From positions 124,001-188,000 of the forward strand of contig CANTFK010000991.1 of the NCBI GenBank assembly GCA_947646735.1: DNA of 64,000 nucleotides, given 5' to 3'. Positions 20,334-29,306 of the stretch are shown piece by piece. The notes beneath the pieces are model-generated. The model was not told the DNA's origin and made no database searches. It saw nothing but the letters and a program-made list of their open reading frames with translations. Numbering within the stretch: the stretch's first letter is position 1; every line of letters starts with the position of its first letter. A program made the translations under genes and the position numbers. The DNA comes from Peronospora farinosa (taxonomy: Eukaryota > Oomycota > Peronosporomycetes > Peronosporales > Peronosporaceae).

Positions 20334-20984
20334 AGAGGAAGAAAGTAAGAGCGATGGCGCTCTTACTGATAACGATGCTGAAGATATCAGCATCGCTCGA
20401 GGTATCACAAGTGAGAACAGTAATGTTCTCGCTGAATTAGCAGCCGATATCTCTGTAGTGCATTCACAATGCACTGCAGCCAAAAGCAACGAGTCAGCTG
20501 AGAATTTCCTGCTGACTCGTGAAGCGGTAGTCCGTTTCGTGCTAGACTCCATCGCATAATCGGTGGATAAGCAAAAGCGAAACGCAGACAATAATGGAAG
20601 GGCAAATGCTCAGACATTTATTAAAGTTGATTTAGTTTTACTGTCAACAGTAACCTACCTAAACATGTAGTGACTAACGTAGGCAGCAATAAATTGTTGC
20701 CCAAGTTCATCGGCCCGTTTCGTGTAGTTCGCCGCCTAGGCAACGCATACACGATCGAGTTTCCACGCAGGATGCATACGCATCCTACATTTTACGTGGG
20801 ACGTCTTCGTCCGTACGTTCAGTACGCGGCTTCTTCGAACGACGAAGATAGCCATTACTCTCAAGAATCTTCTTCAGATTTTTGCTGTCACGAACCAGAT
20901 TCGAAACCTGGTCGTGTAACGATGAGATCGTCCCATGATATTGGACGATCTCCTGACGACCTGTCGCCAGCTCGTTACTTATAG
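20334..20984 (+). pseudogene. Gyp-D pol tail (barrel domain)
   Basis: A helical linker (20334-20640, broken by stops; almost every 25 bp forms a perfect hairpin) leads to the terminal module NKLLPKFIGPFRVVRRLGNAYT and HPTFYVGRLRPYV, ending at 20982-20984. No chromodomain follows. The last 200 bp overlap the antisense ORF that ends at 20785 on the other strand. Confidence 0.7.
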
Positions 20985-22520
20985 AATGAAGCCGCCGCTC
21001 ATTATCCAATAGTGCGACAACATTGTTTGCCCGAGACTTCTCATGGTGAAACCTAAGCTGTCGCACAATGCCCTCTAAGCGGCGACTCTTACTTCGTTCG
21101 TGATTAACGTCACAACAGAGCTCACGAGTTACACAGGCAAACCCGTCTAACTCAGTAGCCAAGTCCGATAAAAAAATCGGACAGGGTTTATCCTCCACCA
21201 CCGCATCCGCTGGTGGACTATCATGGTGGAAAGCGCTTCCTCGAGGAACGCTTACTAAAGCATTGCGAGGTGAAGGGACGTCGGACGAGCTATCTTGTCC
21301 GGTGGCGTGGCTATCCGCCTTCGGCGGATAGCTGGGAACCTCGGGCTCAACTGATGGCCGACGTTCCCGACCTTGTCGAATAGTACGACAAGGGACACCC
21401 GATGGTGAAGAGGGACCTTCGGAAAACGAGCGCCCAGCGCTCTTGTAAATGATCTGAAAAGTATCAATCCTTTCACGCATCCCAGAAGAGATGCGAGCTC
21501 TCTACCAGGGCTCATCAGGAGGTAAGCTTCCTTACGCGCTCTTGACGAGGTGCTCAGGCACCCCGGGAATGGGTTGCCCCAAGAGAGGCATAACAGGCCT
21601 GCCTATCTAGATAATTGGTGCAAACGATAGAATGCACCGGACGTACTTCGTTTCTTAAACTTATTGCGGCTAGCAAAAAGTCTGAAACCAAGCCTCTTTC
21701 CCAAAGTCTAAGACGTTGGTAATAAACGCGTTCAAACATTGGAGTAACGCGTCAGCCTCACGCTTCTTGTATGGGCCATACCATCGATGTTCAAGAAACA
21801 CATCGATGTAATATTCGCTCTCAGTGCGAAAGTTCTTCGCACTGGCGTCAAGGCCATGAAGCTTTGACGCATCAAACAACGGTATGAGGAACCTTTCGTT
21901 GGTCTTTCCAGACCAACGATTAAGCAGATGCTTAGGTAGCATCCATGGCTTGCGATCAGGAGCAAGACGCAATACGTTGCGGTCTAAAGGCTCCTTCGTG
22001 GTGTCAACAGAAGTACCGACACCACAGCATTAGTGTCAACAGAAGTACCGACACTACGAGCATTGATGTCAGTAGAAGCACTGACATCACCCTTACCGTC
22101 CCCACCCGAGTCACTATCCTTCGACTCGTTTGGCGAGTCGTCTGATTCATCAGACGACCCGAACATTTCACGGTAGATTGATTCACTCAATGTACCACGA
22201 TCCCTCTTCGTAACATTTGACGACGAGGTATCACCCCGGGGAGAGCCCGGGAGTGAAACAGGTGACTTTGAGCCGAATGCGTCATCCTACTCACCAGAGT
22301 AGTCAACGACTATCTCTGGGTCAACATCTTCACGTGGCGAAGCGCTACGTGAACCTGCAACAGGCGTTGCAGGCTGATGTTGACTTCCAGCAGACACATT
22401 AGTGTCTGTTGGCTAAGGCTGTGAAGCCTCAGTAGCGGCTGCACACAGGCGTGCAGCCGAGCTCTTAGCTGCCTTAGCTGCCTTAGCTGCCTTAGCAGCG
22501 ACGCGCATTGACTTTGTCAT
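20785..22520 (-). pseudogene. Gyp-D antisense ORF (broken, coiled-coil C-terminus)
   Basis: Reads from ATG 22520-22518 (MTKSMRVAAKAAKAAKAAKS, encoded by a fourfold 9-bp repeat), about 100 bp inside the 3' LTR, towards pol. Blocks: acidic Ser/Asp stretch (SSDESDDSPNESKDSDSGGD near 22150); conserved middle domain (21960-21670; KPWMLPKHLLNRW, EHRWYGPYKKREADALLQ, NAFITNVLDFGKEAW); Pro/Ser-rich segment (21480-21250); and a long helical region (about 21120-20870; GIVRQLRFHHEK, LLDNERRLHSISNEL, SSLHDQVSNLVRDSK) likely to be a coiled coil. At least four stops or shifts divide it; the last 231-codon piece is intact. No known family recognised. Confidence 0.65.
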
Positions 22521-22606
22521 AGCGAAAAAAGGTTGGAATAAAAATAAAATTCCACAAGTGCTCCTTTCCCATAGTCACTAAACAGTCACTTATGTGATTG
22601 TTGGTT

Positions 22607-22617
22607 GAAGGGGGGGG
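22607..22617 (+). promoter_or_regulatory. Polypurine tract of Gyp-D
   Basis: GAAGGGGGGGG followed by TGA lies directly before the 3' LTR. An uninterrupted purine run here is the expected primer for plus-strand DNA synthesis. Similar tracts precede the 3' LTRs of Gyp-A, B, C and E. Confidence 0.8.
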
Positions 22618-22620
22618 TGA

Positions 22621-23080
22621 TGTAACGGGGTGAGCCCGTTACATAATATTGACACTTATATGAAGTTCCATAAAAATATAATTATAACTAATAATATTTT
22701 GACAATATTATCTTTTCTTATAATATTGTCCCTAGATCTCCTTGAAGTTGGAGATGCCCAATCATTGGTTGATATGGGCCATCATATCAACCAACGCGCT
22801 GACCAATGACCGATGGACGCGCGCAATGAGTGGAGGGCAAGTCGTCAACATACATAGTTGTAGTTTAATATAGTTAACATAGGTTATAACAGATCAGTTT
22901 TATTAGATAGTTAACTATATTAAATACAGTTTTCTTTTCCTCTACTTCTAAGCGTATCGTTTAGAAGTAAAGCTTCCTCTGCCTCTTGTGTAAGAGAGGT
23001 AATTGAGGCACCTGCTTTCACTGTAATCAGTGAAAGTAGACTATACTGTTATCAGTATAGTCGGAGGGTGCCCCATTACA
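22621..23080 (+). repeat. Gyp-D 3' LTR
   Basis: 460 bp, same ends as the 5' LTR, differing at five positions. All the inverted repeats described in the 5' LTR are unchanged in their arms. Confidence 0.95.
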
Positions 23081-23085
23081 AATTG

Positions 23086-23805
23086 GGTTTACACGACGGT
23101 TGATACGTTATATTCAGAATATGTCATGCTTGTAATTATATGAATATTGCAAATTTGTAATCTTGATACTTTCCTATATATAGGAATTAAGTATGAGCGC
23201 TAGTGTAGACGATCACTTCTACGAAGTTGCCTCGTGCTACTAGCACACACCTTCAGCACTAGCGAGGAAGCGGTTAGACCGTCTTACCTTCGCGTGCGAG
23301 GGTGGTGAGGAGGTTGGCCGACTGATTAAGCAGTCGTACCACCAGTTGCCTCTCGCTTAAGCGAGAGTGCAACGAATTTTTTCAAAACAAGAAGTCACCG
23401 GCATCACGCAGAAGCTTTTTCAGCTTCTCGTGCGTGGTGCTTTCGGTTTAGCAAATTCAAGACTGAGCTATATTTAATGAATTATAACTAAATATAAACT
23501 TAACTACTGATTGGCTATATATGTATATAGATCGGATACGCGACTCTTTAGAAGCGTATCCTGTCGCATGAACTTAAATCTAGATCTAAGCTTGCGAATG
23601 ACGTCCTTCTGAGACGTCGCGATGCCTAGCTTCAACTAGCGTCATCCCTTCTCATGTGAATCCATCAATGGATATCACATTCACGGGGGTGGATCACATT
23701 TGTGTATCGCACCCAAGTGACTGGTCAAAAGTAATCATGGATACTTTTAGACCAAACATTAAGTATATTACTTAATGTTTACGTGTAACTAGAAGCCCTG
23801 TTACA
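23086..23805 (-). repeat. Gyp-B 3' LTR (main part)
   Basis: Read on the minus strand it begins TGTAACAGGGC at 23805, next to a purine tract (AAACGGGGGATGG, 23818-23806), as expected for a 3' LTR of a minus-oriented element. With the 8-bp stub at 14942 the LTR is about 728 bp. It carries many hairpins: 12-bp arms AAACATTAAGTA/TACTTAATGTTT (about 23755-23781), GGATACGC/GCGTATCC (about 23532-23560), and the 167-bp module at 23204-23370. No 5' partner LTR is present in the window. Confidence 0.6.
23204..23370. repeat. 167-bp structured module, copy 2
   Basis: The counterpart of 11819-11985: same length, few substitutions, same orientation. It lies within the Gyp-B 3' LTR. Purine/pyrimidine-balanced and rich in small hairpins. 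Confidence 0.75.
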
Positions 23806-23909
23806 CCATCCCCCGTTTAGAACGATTTTACATTTTGTAAAACATCGCCTAAGAGACAGAGAGACTGCCGAGCCGTTATAAACGCGTCGCTTTAGTCTGC
23901 TCAGTACTC

Positions 23910-25034
23910 ATGCCACCGAAACGTGGTAAGGCTGATGGGTCGCCTGCAAAGGCACCCATGCAGTCCAGCACTAAGCGCACGCGCCGCGATTTATCGCAGC
24001 CGTCGCAAAGTGCGTCAGGCACTGGAGTGGATCTTCCATCTCACGATAATGTGGATGAAGATTTATTTCTCATTGTAGATTACAATGAGAGTACGCCATT
24101 GCCATTACCCCAAAGTGGAGATGAGCAAAGCGCATTGATGAGACATATGTCCCCATCGTTCGAGGCACCCGTCCTTGAGGAAGCTTCTATGCTTCCTGCA
24201 AGCGAAGGTAAAGCCTCGTCGCCTGCGCCTACGAGCGCAGAGACTAAGACTGAGCACGCTACTTCGAAAGGAGCATTCGCGACTCAATCAGATGTGACTC
24301 TTCATACTGATGTCTTGACAATCCATAACGGAGAGCCAGACTCAGGTGAGTGTGAGCTTAAAACTCCACCAAATACACCTTCGGCCTCACTAGCATGACG
24401 TCGCGAGGGCGGCTACGTGAGTGGTGGCTTTCCACCAATGCCACCTTAATCTGAGTGGATGACCTCGAAGGGATCTAGTGCAGCGCTTTTGCAGCGTGCT
24501 ACTATGGACGCTCATAAGTTTTATAGCGTCTCTCCTTTGTATAAAAAGCAGGGCAAAGCACTTGGCCGTGCTTTCCCAATTCCAGTCGTGCTGCGTTCTA
24601 ACGAAACAGCCGACGACTATGAAGCTGAACTTCGGCGCCGTGTTACCTTGCATGCAGATGAAACTAAACAACGGTCGCAGCTAATCAGCGTGCGCATAAA
24701 ATTTCTGGGTGGTAAGCGACCCCCAATTAATTCTCGCCACGCTTCTTCTGCTAGTCCGTCCGGACCTAGCAGAAATACGACAGCTGGTGCTGCTTCACAT
24801 AAGCAGCGACCATCCCAGGCCCGTCGACGCGCAAAGCGTCCACAGGCTCCCATGAGTCAAAGCTCATTGGGTAACCCTTCCACAGGACATAAATTTGGAG
24901 CTTTCGCTTCACAAACCGGTGAGCCAGCAGCCATTCAGCAAGGAAGCGCGTGTTCCCTTCCTCGTCCACCAAGGCCCGATAGGAGTGGCGACGCACACCT
25001 ACTCGCGGCTGCCTATCCTGCTGCTGTTCAGTAG
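23910..25034 (+). pseudogene. Gyp-B antisense ORF (near-complete)
   Basis: ATG at 23910 (MPPKRGKADGSPAKA), with a TATA-like TTATAAAC about 33 bp upstream. First frame runs 163 codons to 24398: basic N-terminus, then acidic Ser/Thr/Pro-rich region. A second frame, 24459-25034, carries the middle domain (SSAALLQRATMDAHKFYSV, KKQGKALGRAFPIPVVLR, ETADDYEAELRRRVTLHADE) and a basic Ser/Gln-rich tail up to AAAYPAAVQ; the coiled-coil end seen in Gyp-A is cut by a TAG at 25032-25034. Opposite 24766-25065 lies the sense chromodomain. Function unknown. A stop and frameshift near 24400 separate the two parts. Confidence 0.65.
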
Positions 25035-25065
25035 CAGGTGGAGGACTGTTTCTCTGACGAGTCAT
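24766..25065 (-). pseudogene. Gyp-B chromodomain
   Basis: An open frame with a clear chromodomain: RHSYRALVDEEGNTRFLAEW, VKRKLQIYVLWKGYP, SFDSWEP and VAAYVKQHQ. The aromatic cage positions (Tyr of the first strand, Trp of LWKGYP, Trp of SWEP) are present. In chromoviruses this domain directs integrase to marked chromatin. It is separated from the barrel domain by a stop and about 140 bp, and is fully overlapped by the antisense ORF on the plus strand. Confidence 0.8.
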
Positions 25066-25209
25066 GTGGATTAGTTAAGTCTCACGACTGACTTTGGAGC
25101 TCCAATATGCAAGGGCGAGGAATCGTCAGGGGTATGACCGCCTGAATCTTTGGTTGGATCTTTTAGAGCGACTGGTGATGAGAGACCAGCGTCAAATGCG
25201 GAGCTCTCC

Positions 25210-26068
25210 TCAATCACCAAGTCCTCTATATCCTCGTTCGTATATGGGGAGCCTCTCGGCTTCCTCGTCGCCTGATCGGCCGCGACGCTCTTCTGACTCA
25301 CAGTCGACGTCACCACCGGTCTCGTTAGACCGATGTGGGTATGTGATCTCTTCTGGATCAACATATCGTTTCAGACGACCCACGTAAAATACGGGGTGCG
25401 TCTTCATATACGGTGGGAGAGTGAGCCTATAATTTAGGTCTCCAACTTCTTCAACCACTGTAAAGGGCCCAATGAACCGGGGCAATAGCTTAGTAGTACC
25501 ACCAGGTAGTACAGAAATTGCATGTTTAGGTAGTAGTACTTCATAGTACTTTGTCCCCACACTATAGTATTCATTGTTTTTTCGACCATGATGGTACGAA
25601 TATGTTTTTATTTGTCCAGTGCGCTTGCCATTGCGTCACAGACATTACGTGTGATGGCTAATCGCTCATCCACGAAGCGCTGAGCTTCGCTCACGTCTTT
25701 AAAATCCAGCTCGCCTATGCCACCCCCAAATGGTCGGTCATGGGTAGGCGCTGTTGATAACACTATAGTGTCATCGTCAAAAGCACAGGCATTTCTTGCC
25801 GTGCCTCCTTTGTGCCCGTGACCACTGCTAAACTAGCAGTTTCACTAGGGCAACCTTGGCCCTCTTTAGCATTCGCACCGAGCGAAGTGAGGGGCCCTAC
25901 TCGGGCTGCGTACAAACGAGACTGGCGTTCGAGTATGACGCAGTCCGTTAATGTAAAACGGCGTTTAACCCCTACTAGCTTGAACACGATTATTAAAGTG
26001 AACTCCAAGAATGGCAATTGCTTGCTCCATTCTTTGGTAGTAGCTACTATACGCAACACACCCGCCAC
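25210..26068 (-). pseudogene. Gyp-B pol tail
   Basis: Two frames: 26068-25763 (after the integrase core; AGVLRIVATTKEWSKQLPF ... FTLIIVFKLVGVKRRFTLTD, shifted) and 25560-25210 with TKLLPRFIGPFTVVEEVGD and HPVFYVGRLKRYVDPEEITY, the barrel domain, ending in an Arg/Glu-rich tail. Several stops lie between them. Confidence 0.7.
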
Positions 26069-26099
26069 GACTTTATTGGCACGTTATGTTTAATCATCG

Positions 26100-26935
26100 G
26101 TCTATGGATGATCATCAGTTGACATGTGGAGTTTGCTACCCAGCAGCTCAAACCCATGTCGACAAAAACCAGACGTAAAACGCGGATCCCGGTCCGATAC
26201 TATGGACTCGGGAATTCCGTGTAGTCGACACACATGTGCCAGAAACAGGAGGGCAGCCTCTTTTCCTGAGATCTTGGTGCTACATGGTGCTAAATGCACC
26301 ATCGTGCTCAGTCTGTCTACAAAGACAACAATTCCCGTCCTGCCTCTATGGTCAGGCGGTAAGCCAAACATAAAGTTCAAACTGACCGACTTCAAACATT
26401 CAGTTGGAATCGGCAGTGGCTTCAGTGGAGCACTATTCGAAGGTGCAGGCTTTATGCGCTGACACTCTTCGCAAGAGCGAATATAGTTGGCAACCCACCG
26501 GTATAGGTGGGGCCGCCAAAATTCCTCTTACACTCGTAAGAAAGTCTATTCACGGCCCATATGCCCACTAGATGGCGCATCATGGCACTCGTGAAGTATC
26601 ATCAGCTTGAGATCTGTGTCATGAGGGATATAGATTTTCAAGGGATCACAAGGTGACACTTGATGCCATAATAGGCCATCACTGTAACTATAGCGATTAA
26701 GCTTCGCTTTGAGGTGCGACGGAAGGGTAACCTTTCGTCCACCAAAATGATCCAACAGCAGGCGACAATATTCGTCCTGACTGTAGCACTCCTTTACATC
26801 GGAGGCCATTGAGCTCGTCACATGGTAGGCCTTCATGGCTGCCAATGTTGACGACTTAACTTGTGCTTTCGCACGAGACACACTATCCTGGTGTCTCGCC
26901 TCGAAGTCTGGTCTGCGCGATAATGCGTCAGCCAA
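26100..26935 (-). pseudogene. Gyp-B RNase H end and integrase (broken)
   Basis: Begins with the end of RNase H (ADALSRRPDFEARHQD), passes without a stop into the integrase zinc region (ECHDAPSSGHMGRE), then hits the same two stops as Gyp-A. The core (26395-26102) reads SVSLNFMFGLPPD: the first catalytic Asp is Asn. SDRDPRF is kept, but the DGQTER box is destroyed by nonsense codons, removing the catalytic Glu. This integrase is dead at two active-site positions. Confidence 0.8.
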
Positions 26936-27038
26936 GACATTCGACTTACCCGGCTTATATTCAACTTTAAATTAAATTCAGAGAAAAATGTTAGTCATCT
27001 CGCCATCCTAGGCGATAGGTACGGTAAATTTATAGCGT

Positions 27039-27917
27039 TTATAGCGGTCCACAGTGATGCGTGATCCGTATAAACCACAAAAGGTATGCCGTTTTGGCTA
27101 CATCAGTATCTCTCATGAGAACTTGATAGTAGCCATCCTTCAGATCCAACGCGAAAAAGATAGTTGACTTTACCATGGAATTCAGCAAGCCATCTTTCCG
27201 CGGGATCGACGTTTGAGCTGGAATGGTGGCCGTGTTCAGCTTATTATAAGCATGAACCACGCGCCATCCACCCGTGGCTTTACGCACACAGAAGGTCGGG
27301 CTGCAGTGAGGCGACTTGATCTCACGTACATGCCCCACCTTGGCTCGCTTGTCGAAGAACTCATCGATGTAATCGACTTGTTCCTTCGGCAACGGCCATT
27401 GCCTGGTCACACAATACTTGGTGCCAGGCTCCAGGTCAATTTCGTGCCTGGTGCCCCTATCGGCCGGTAGGCGGTTCGGCACTTCTGCTGGAAACACATT
27501 ACGGTTTTTCCACAGAAAGTCATAGAGCGGGCTGTCTTTCAAGGCATCCCAGCCTTGAGCAGCGAACCGTTTCTTTTTGTCGGTCTCCAAGACGCTCTCA
27601 TCCATTGTGGATGAAGAGCAACAGTCCACCACGTTATCTTCTGGAACTGGTGCGACTATCTCGTAGATCTTTCCTTCCTTTAGTTCGGACAGGAACAGAT
27701 CCCACGTCATCTCCGAGAGATTTACTATCTCCTCGGCAGATGCCAAGAAAAGTTGGAGCACCTCAACTGAGGATGCCTCCGGCATTTTGTCTTCGACGGC
27801 CTCGAACAACTCGTCCGTAGGTCCGTCCTCTTGGATCGAGACTGATCCAAGGGTCACTCGTTTCGACGTGCCCTTGATCGTCTTAATACGTCTGGTGCTC
27901 GTTGTTCGAGTCTCCAC
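27039..27917 (-). pseudogene. Gyp-B reverse transcriptase, truncated by deletion
   Basis: A 290-codon open frame from the acidic linker through GTRHEIDLEPGTKYCVTRQW, PTFCVRKATGGWRVVHAYN and LDLKDGYYQVLMRDTDVAKTA. Immediately after that it jumps to the RNase H sequence following FVVYTDHASL (out of frame), so the active-site YFDD box and the connection domain are missing. Compared with Gyp-A, neither of the two TAG codons is present here, showing those arose in Gyp-A alone. Confidence 0.8.
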
Positions 27918-28200
27918 GACCTTTGACCTGGAAGAAGGTGTCGTTGCTATCTCAGCTAACGTACTCCTTCCAGCCGCACCAGGCTCTAGCTCTGTGCCGG
28001 TTCTTGTGGCGCTTGACTTCCTGTCAGCCCACCATCAGCTGCCACAGGCTCCAGCTCTGTGCAGGACTATTGGACGCATGACTGCTTGTCATCGCCCCAT
28101 TCACTACACCAGCCTGGTAGGAATATGTGTCAACTGGCTTTCCGCCAGTGCACTTCCAACTACACCACTCCTTTCGAGCTGGGTAGTTCCTGGTATACCG

Positions 28201-28743
28201 TCATAGCACCCTCGACTGTGTTGGACACAGCATCAGCCACATAAGCCTCTCGCAAAAGCACATCTTTTCTGTGTCTTGCGTAGAGCTAGCGACTGTGCGT
28301 GTACGCCAGCCTATCCATGGTTGGTGTTTAGCCAACCAAGGCATGCCTAGGATGAGGTCATACGGACTCTCCATACCTAGCACTGTGAACTTCGCTTTAC
28401 AAGAGAAGTCACTGAAACTGAAGGCGAGTTCAACTTGATCTCCCTCCGATTTGACGAGCGCGCCGTTCGCTAAACGAACGATCGCCTCTTCTCGCTTGCC
28501 ATCCTGGCAAAGCGACTCATAACTTGGCGGACTCGTTTTCAGAGCCGCGAGTTTCACAAAGTTTTGTGATGCACCCGAATCCACAAGAAGGGTCATCACT
28601 TGTTCATAGCCTCGTACTCGAGCGCTATAGATCAAAAGGGTTGAGGTCCGACCTTTTCGAACCTCAAGGACTATGCTACCCATTTGTTCGATAACTCTGA
28701 ACTTAGGGGTAGCTTCAGAGTCCGCGACAGTAGGGCATCCCAC
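28201..28743 (-). pseudogene. Gyp-B aspartic protease
   Basis: An open 180-codon frame. The retroviral-type protease is intact at its motifs: TLLVDSGASQNFV (catalytic Asp in DSG), ATVRLANGALV-like flap region (IVRLANGALVKSEG), and PYDLILGMPWLAKHQPWIGW. It would cleave the Gag-Pol polyprotein. The frame ends before the RT linker, so it is cut off from pol. Confidence 0.8.
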
Positions 28744-28879
28744 CCCTACTGCGCTCCCACATTTCCCGACCCATCTTAGGCAGGTGCTAAACCCGTGCGT
28801 CGTGCACGCTGGTTTTTCGCACCTCCCTTCGGGTTGGTAGATCTTTTGCTGGATGCCTTAGCACCAGAAGCTAGTTTAG

Positions 28880-29302
28880 CATAGCAGCGAGCCATCATAT
28901 GGCCTCGCTTGCCGCACTTGTAGCAGATGTGATCTGCGCATCAGACTTCTCGGACGACGGCCTGTAATAGGCTGTCGCCGAGGCGCTGTTGTAGGATTGC
29001 TCCTCAACTAAGGCAATGTCAATTGCCTCTTCCATCGCCGCTGGCACCTTTCTAAAAAGGGCCTGACGCGAGGGGACGTGCCTAAGTCCATTCATGAACG
29101 TGGCCACCTTAATACGTTCTGGTATCGGTTCTTCATTAATGGACGCCGACAGCGAACGTATCTTCTGCACATCCTCTTGCAGAGATCGTTTCGCGTGTCG
29201 TGCTCCAAAGAAACGCGCCTGAAGCAACACTTTACTGTAAGGAGGCTGATGCATGGCACGAATCTTTGTCTTAAAGTTCGACCAGAAGAAAACGCATTTG
29301 CG
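28880..29302 (-). pseudogene. Gyp-B gag, 5'-truncated, with zinc knuckle
   Basis: The capsid C-terminal part is legible from about 29260 (QPPYSKVLLQARFFG, SLQEDVQKIRSLSASI, IPERIKVATFMNGL, EEAIDIALVEEQSYNS), matching the retrotransposon-gag family pattern. After a -1 shift near 28935 a perfect CCHC zinc knuckle appears: C-YK-C-GKRG-H-MMAR-C (about 28930-28890). The gag N-terminus is missing because the TGTGG repeat begins at 29307. Confidence 0.75.
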
Positions 29303-29306
29303 TTTG

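Larger units (their letters stand above)
14950..23080 (+). mobile_element. Gyp-D: complete but coding-dead Ty3/Gypsy retrotransposon
   Basis: An 8131-bp element with two 460-bp LTRs, a primer-binding region, gag, protease, RT, RNase H, integrase and C-terminal barrel in sense, an antisense ORF before the 3' LTR, and a polypurine tract. The LTRs differ at five positions (98.9% identical), so insertion is fairly recent, yet gag, RT and RNase H carry stops or frameshifts. It was therefore probably mobilised by proteins supplied by another copy. It inserted inside the 3' LTR of Gyp-B. Short perfect inverted repeats are present at extraordinary density along its whole length (see findings). Confidence 0.95.
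23806..29306 (-). mobile_element. Gyp-B: degenerate chromovirus, inverted sister of Gyp-A
   Basis: Order on the minus strand: gag, protease, RT (with an internal deletion), RNase H tail, integrase, barrel, chromodomain; the antisense ORF is on the plus strand. It is highly similar to Gyp-A wherever both exist but retains gag and protease. The 5' end is lost at a TGTGG repeat (29307). About 770 bp covering the RT active site and most of RNase H are deleted near 27090 relative to Gyp-A (4746-5520). Gyp-A and Gyp-B are thus 4-5 kb inverted repeats 15 kb apart, flanking the RXLR gene and Gyp-D. Confidence 0.85.

Noticed and set aside
22441..22520. Possible microsatellite or CRISPR-like array (9-bp units near 22470)
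   Set aside because: It is a fourfold codon repeat (Lys-Ala-Ala) at the antisense-ORF start, with no spacers.
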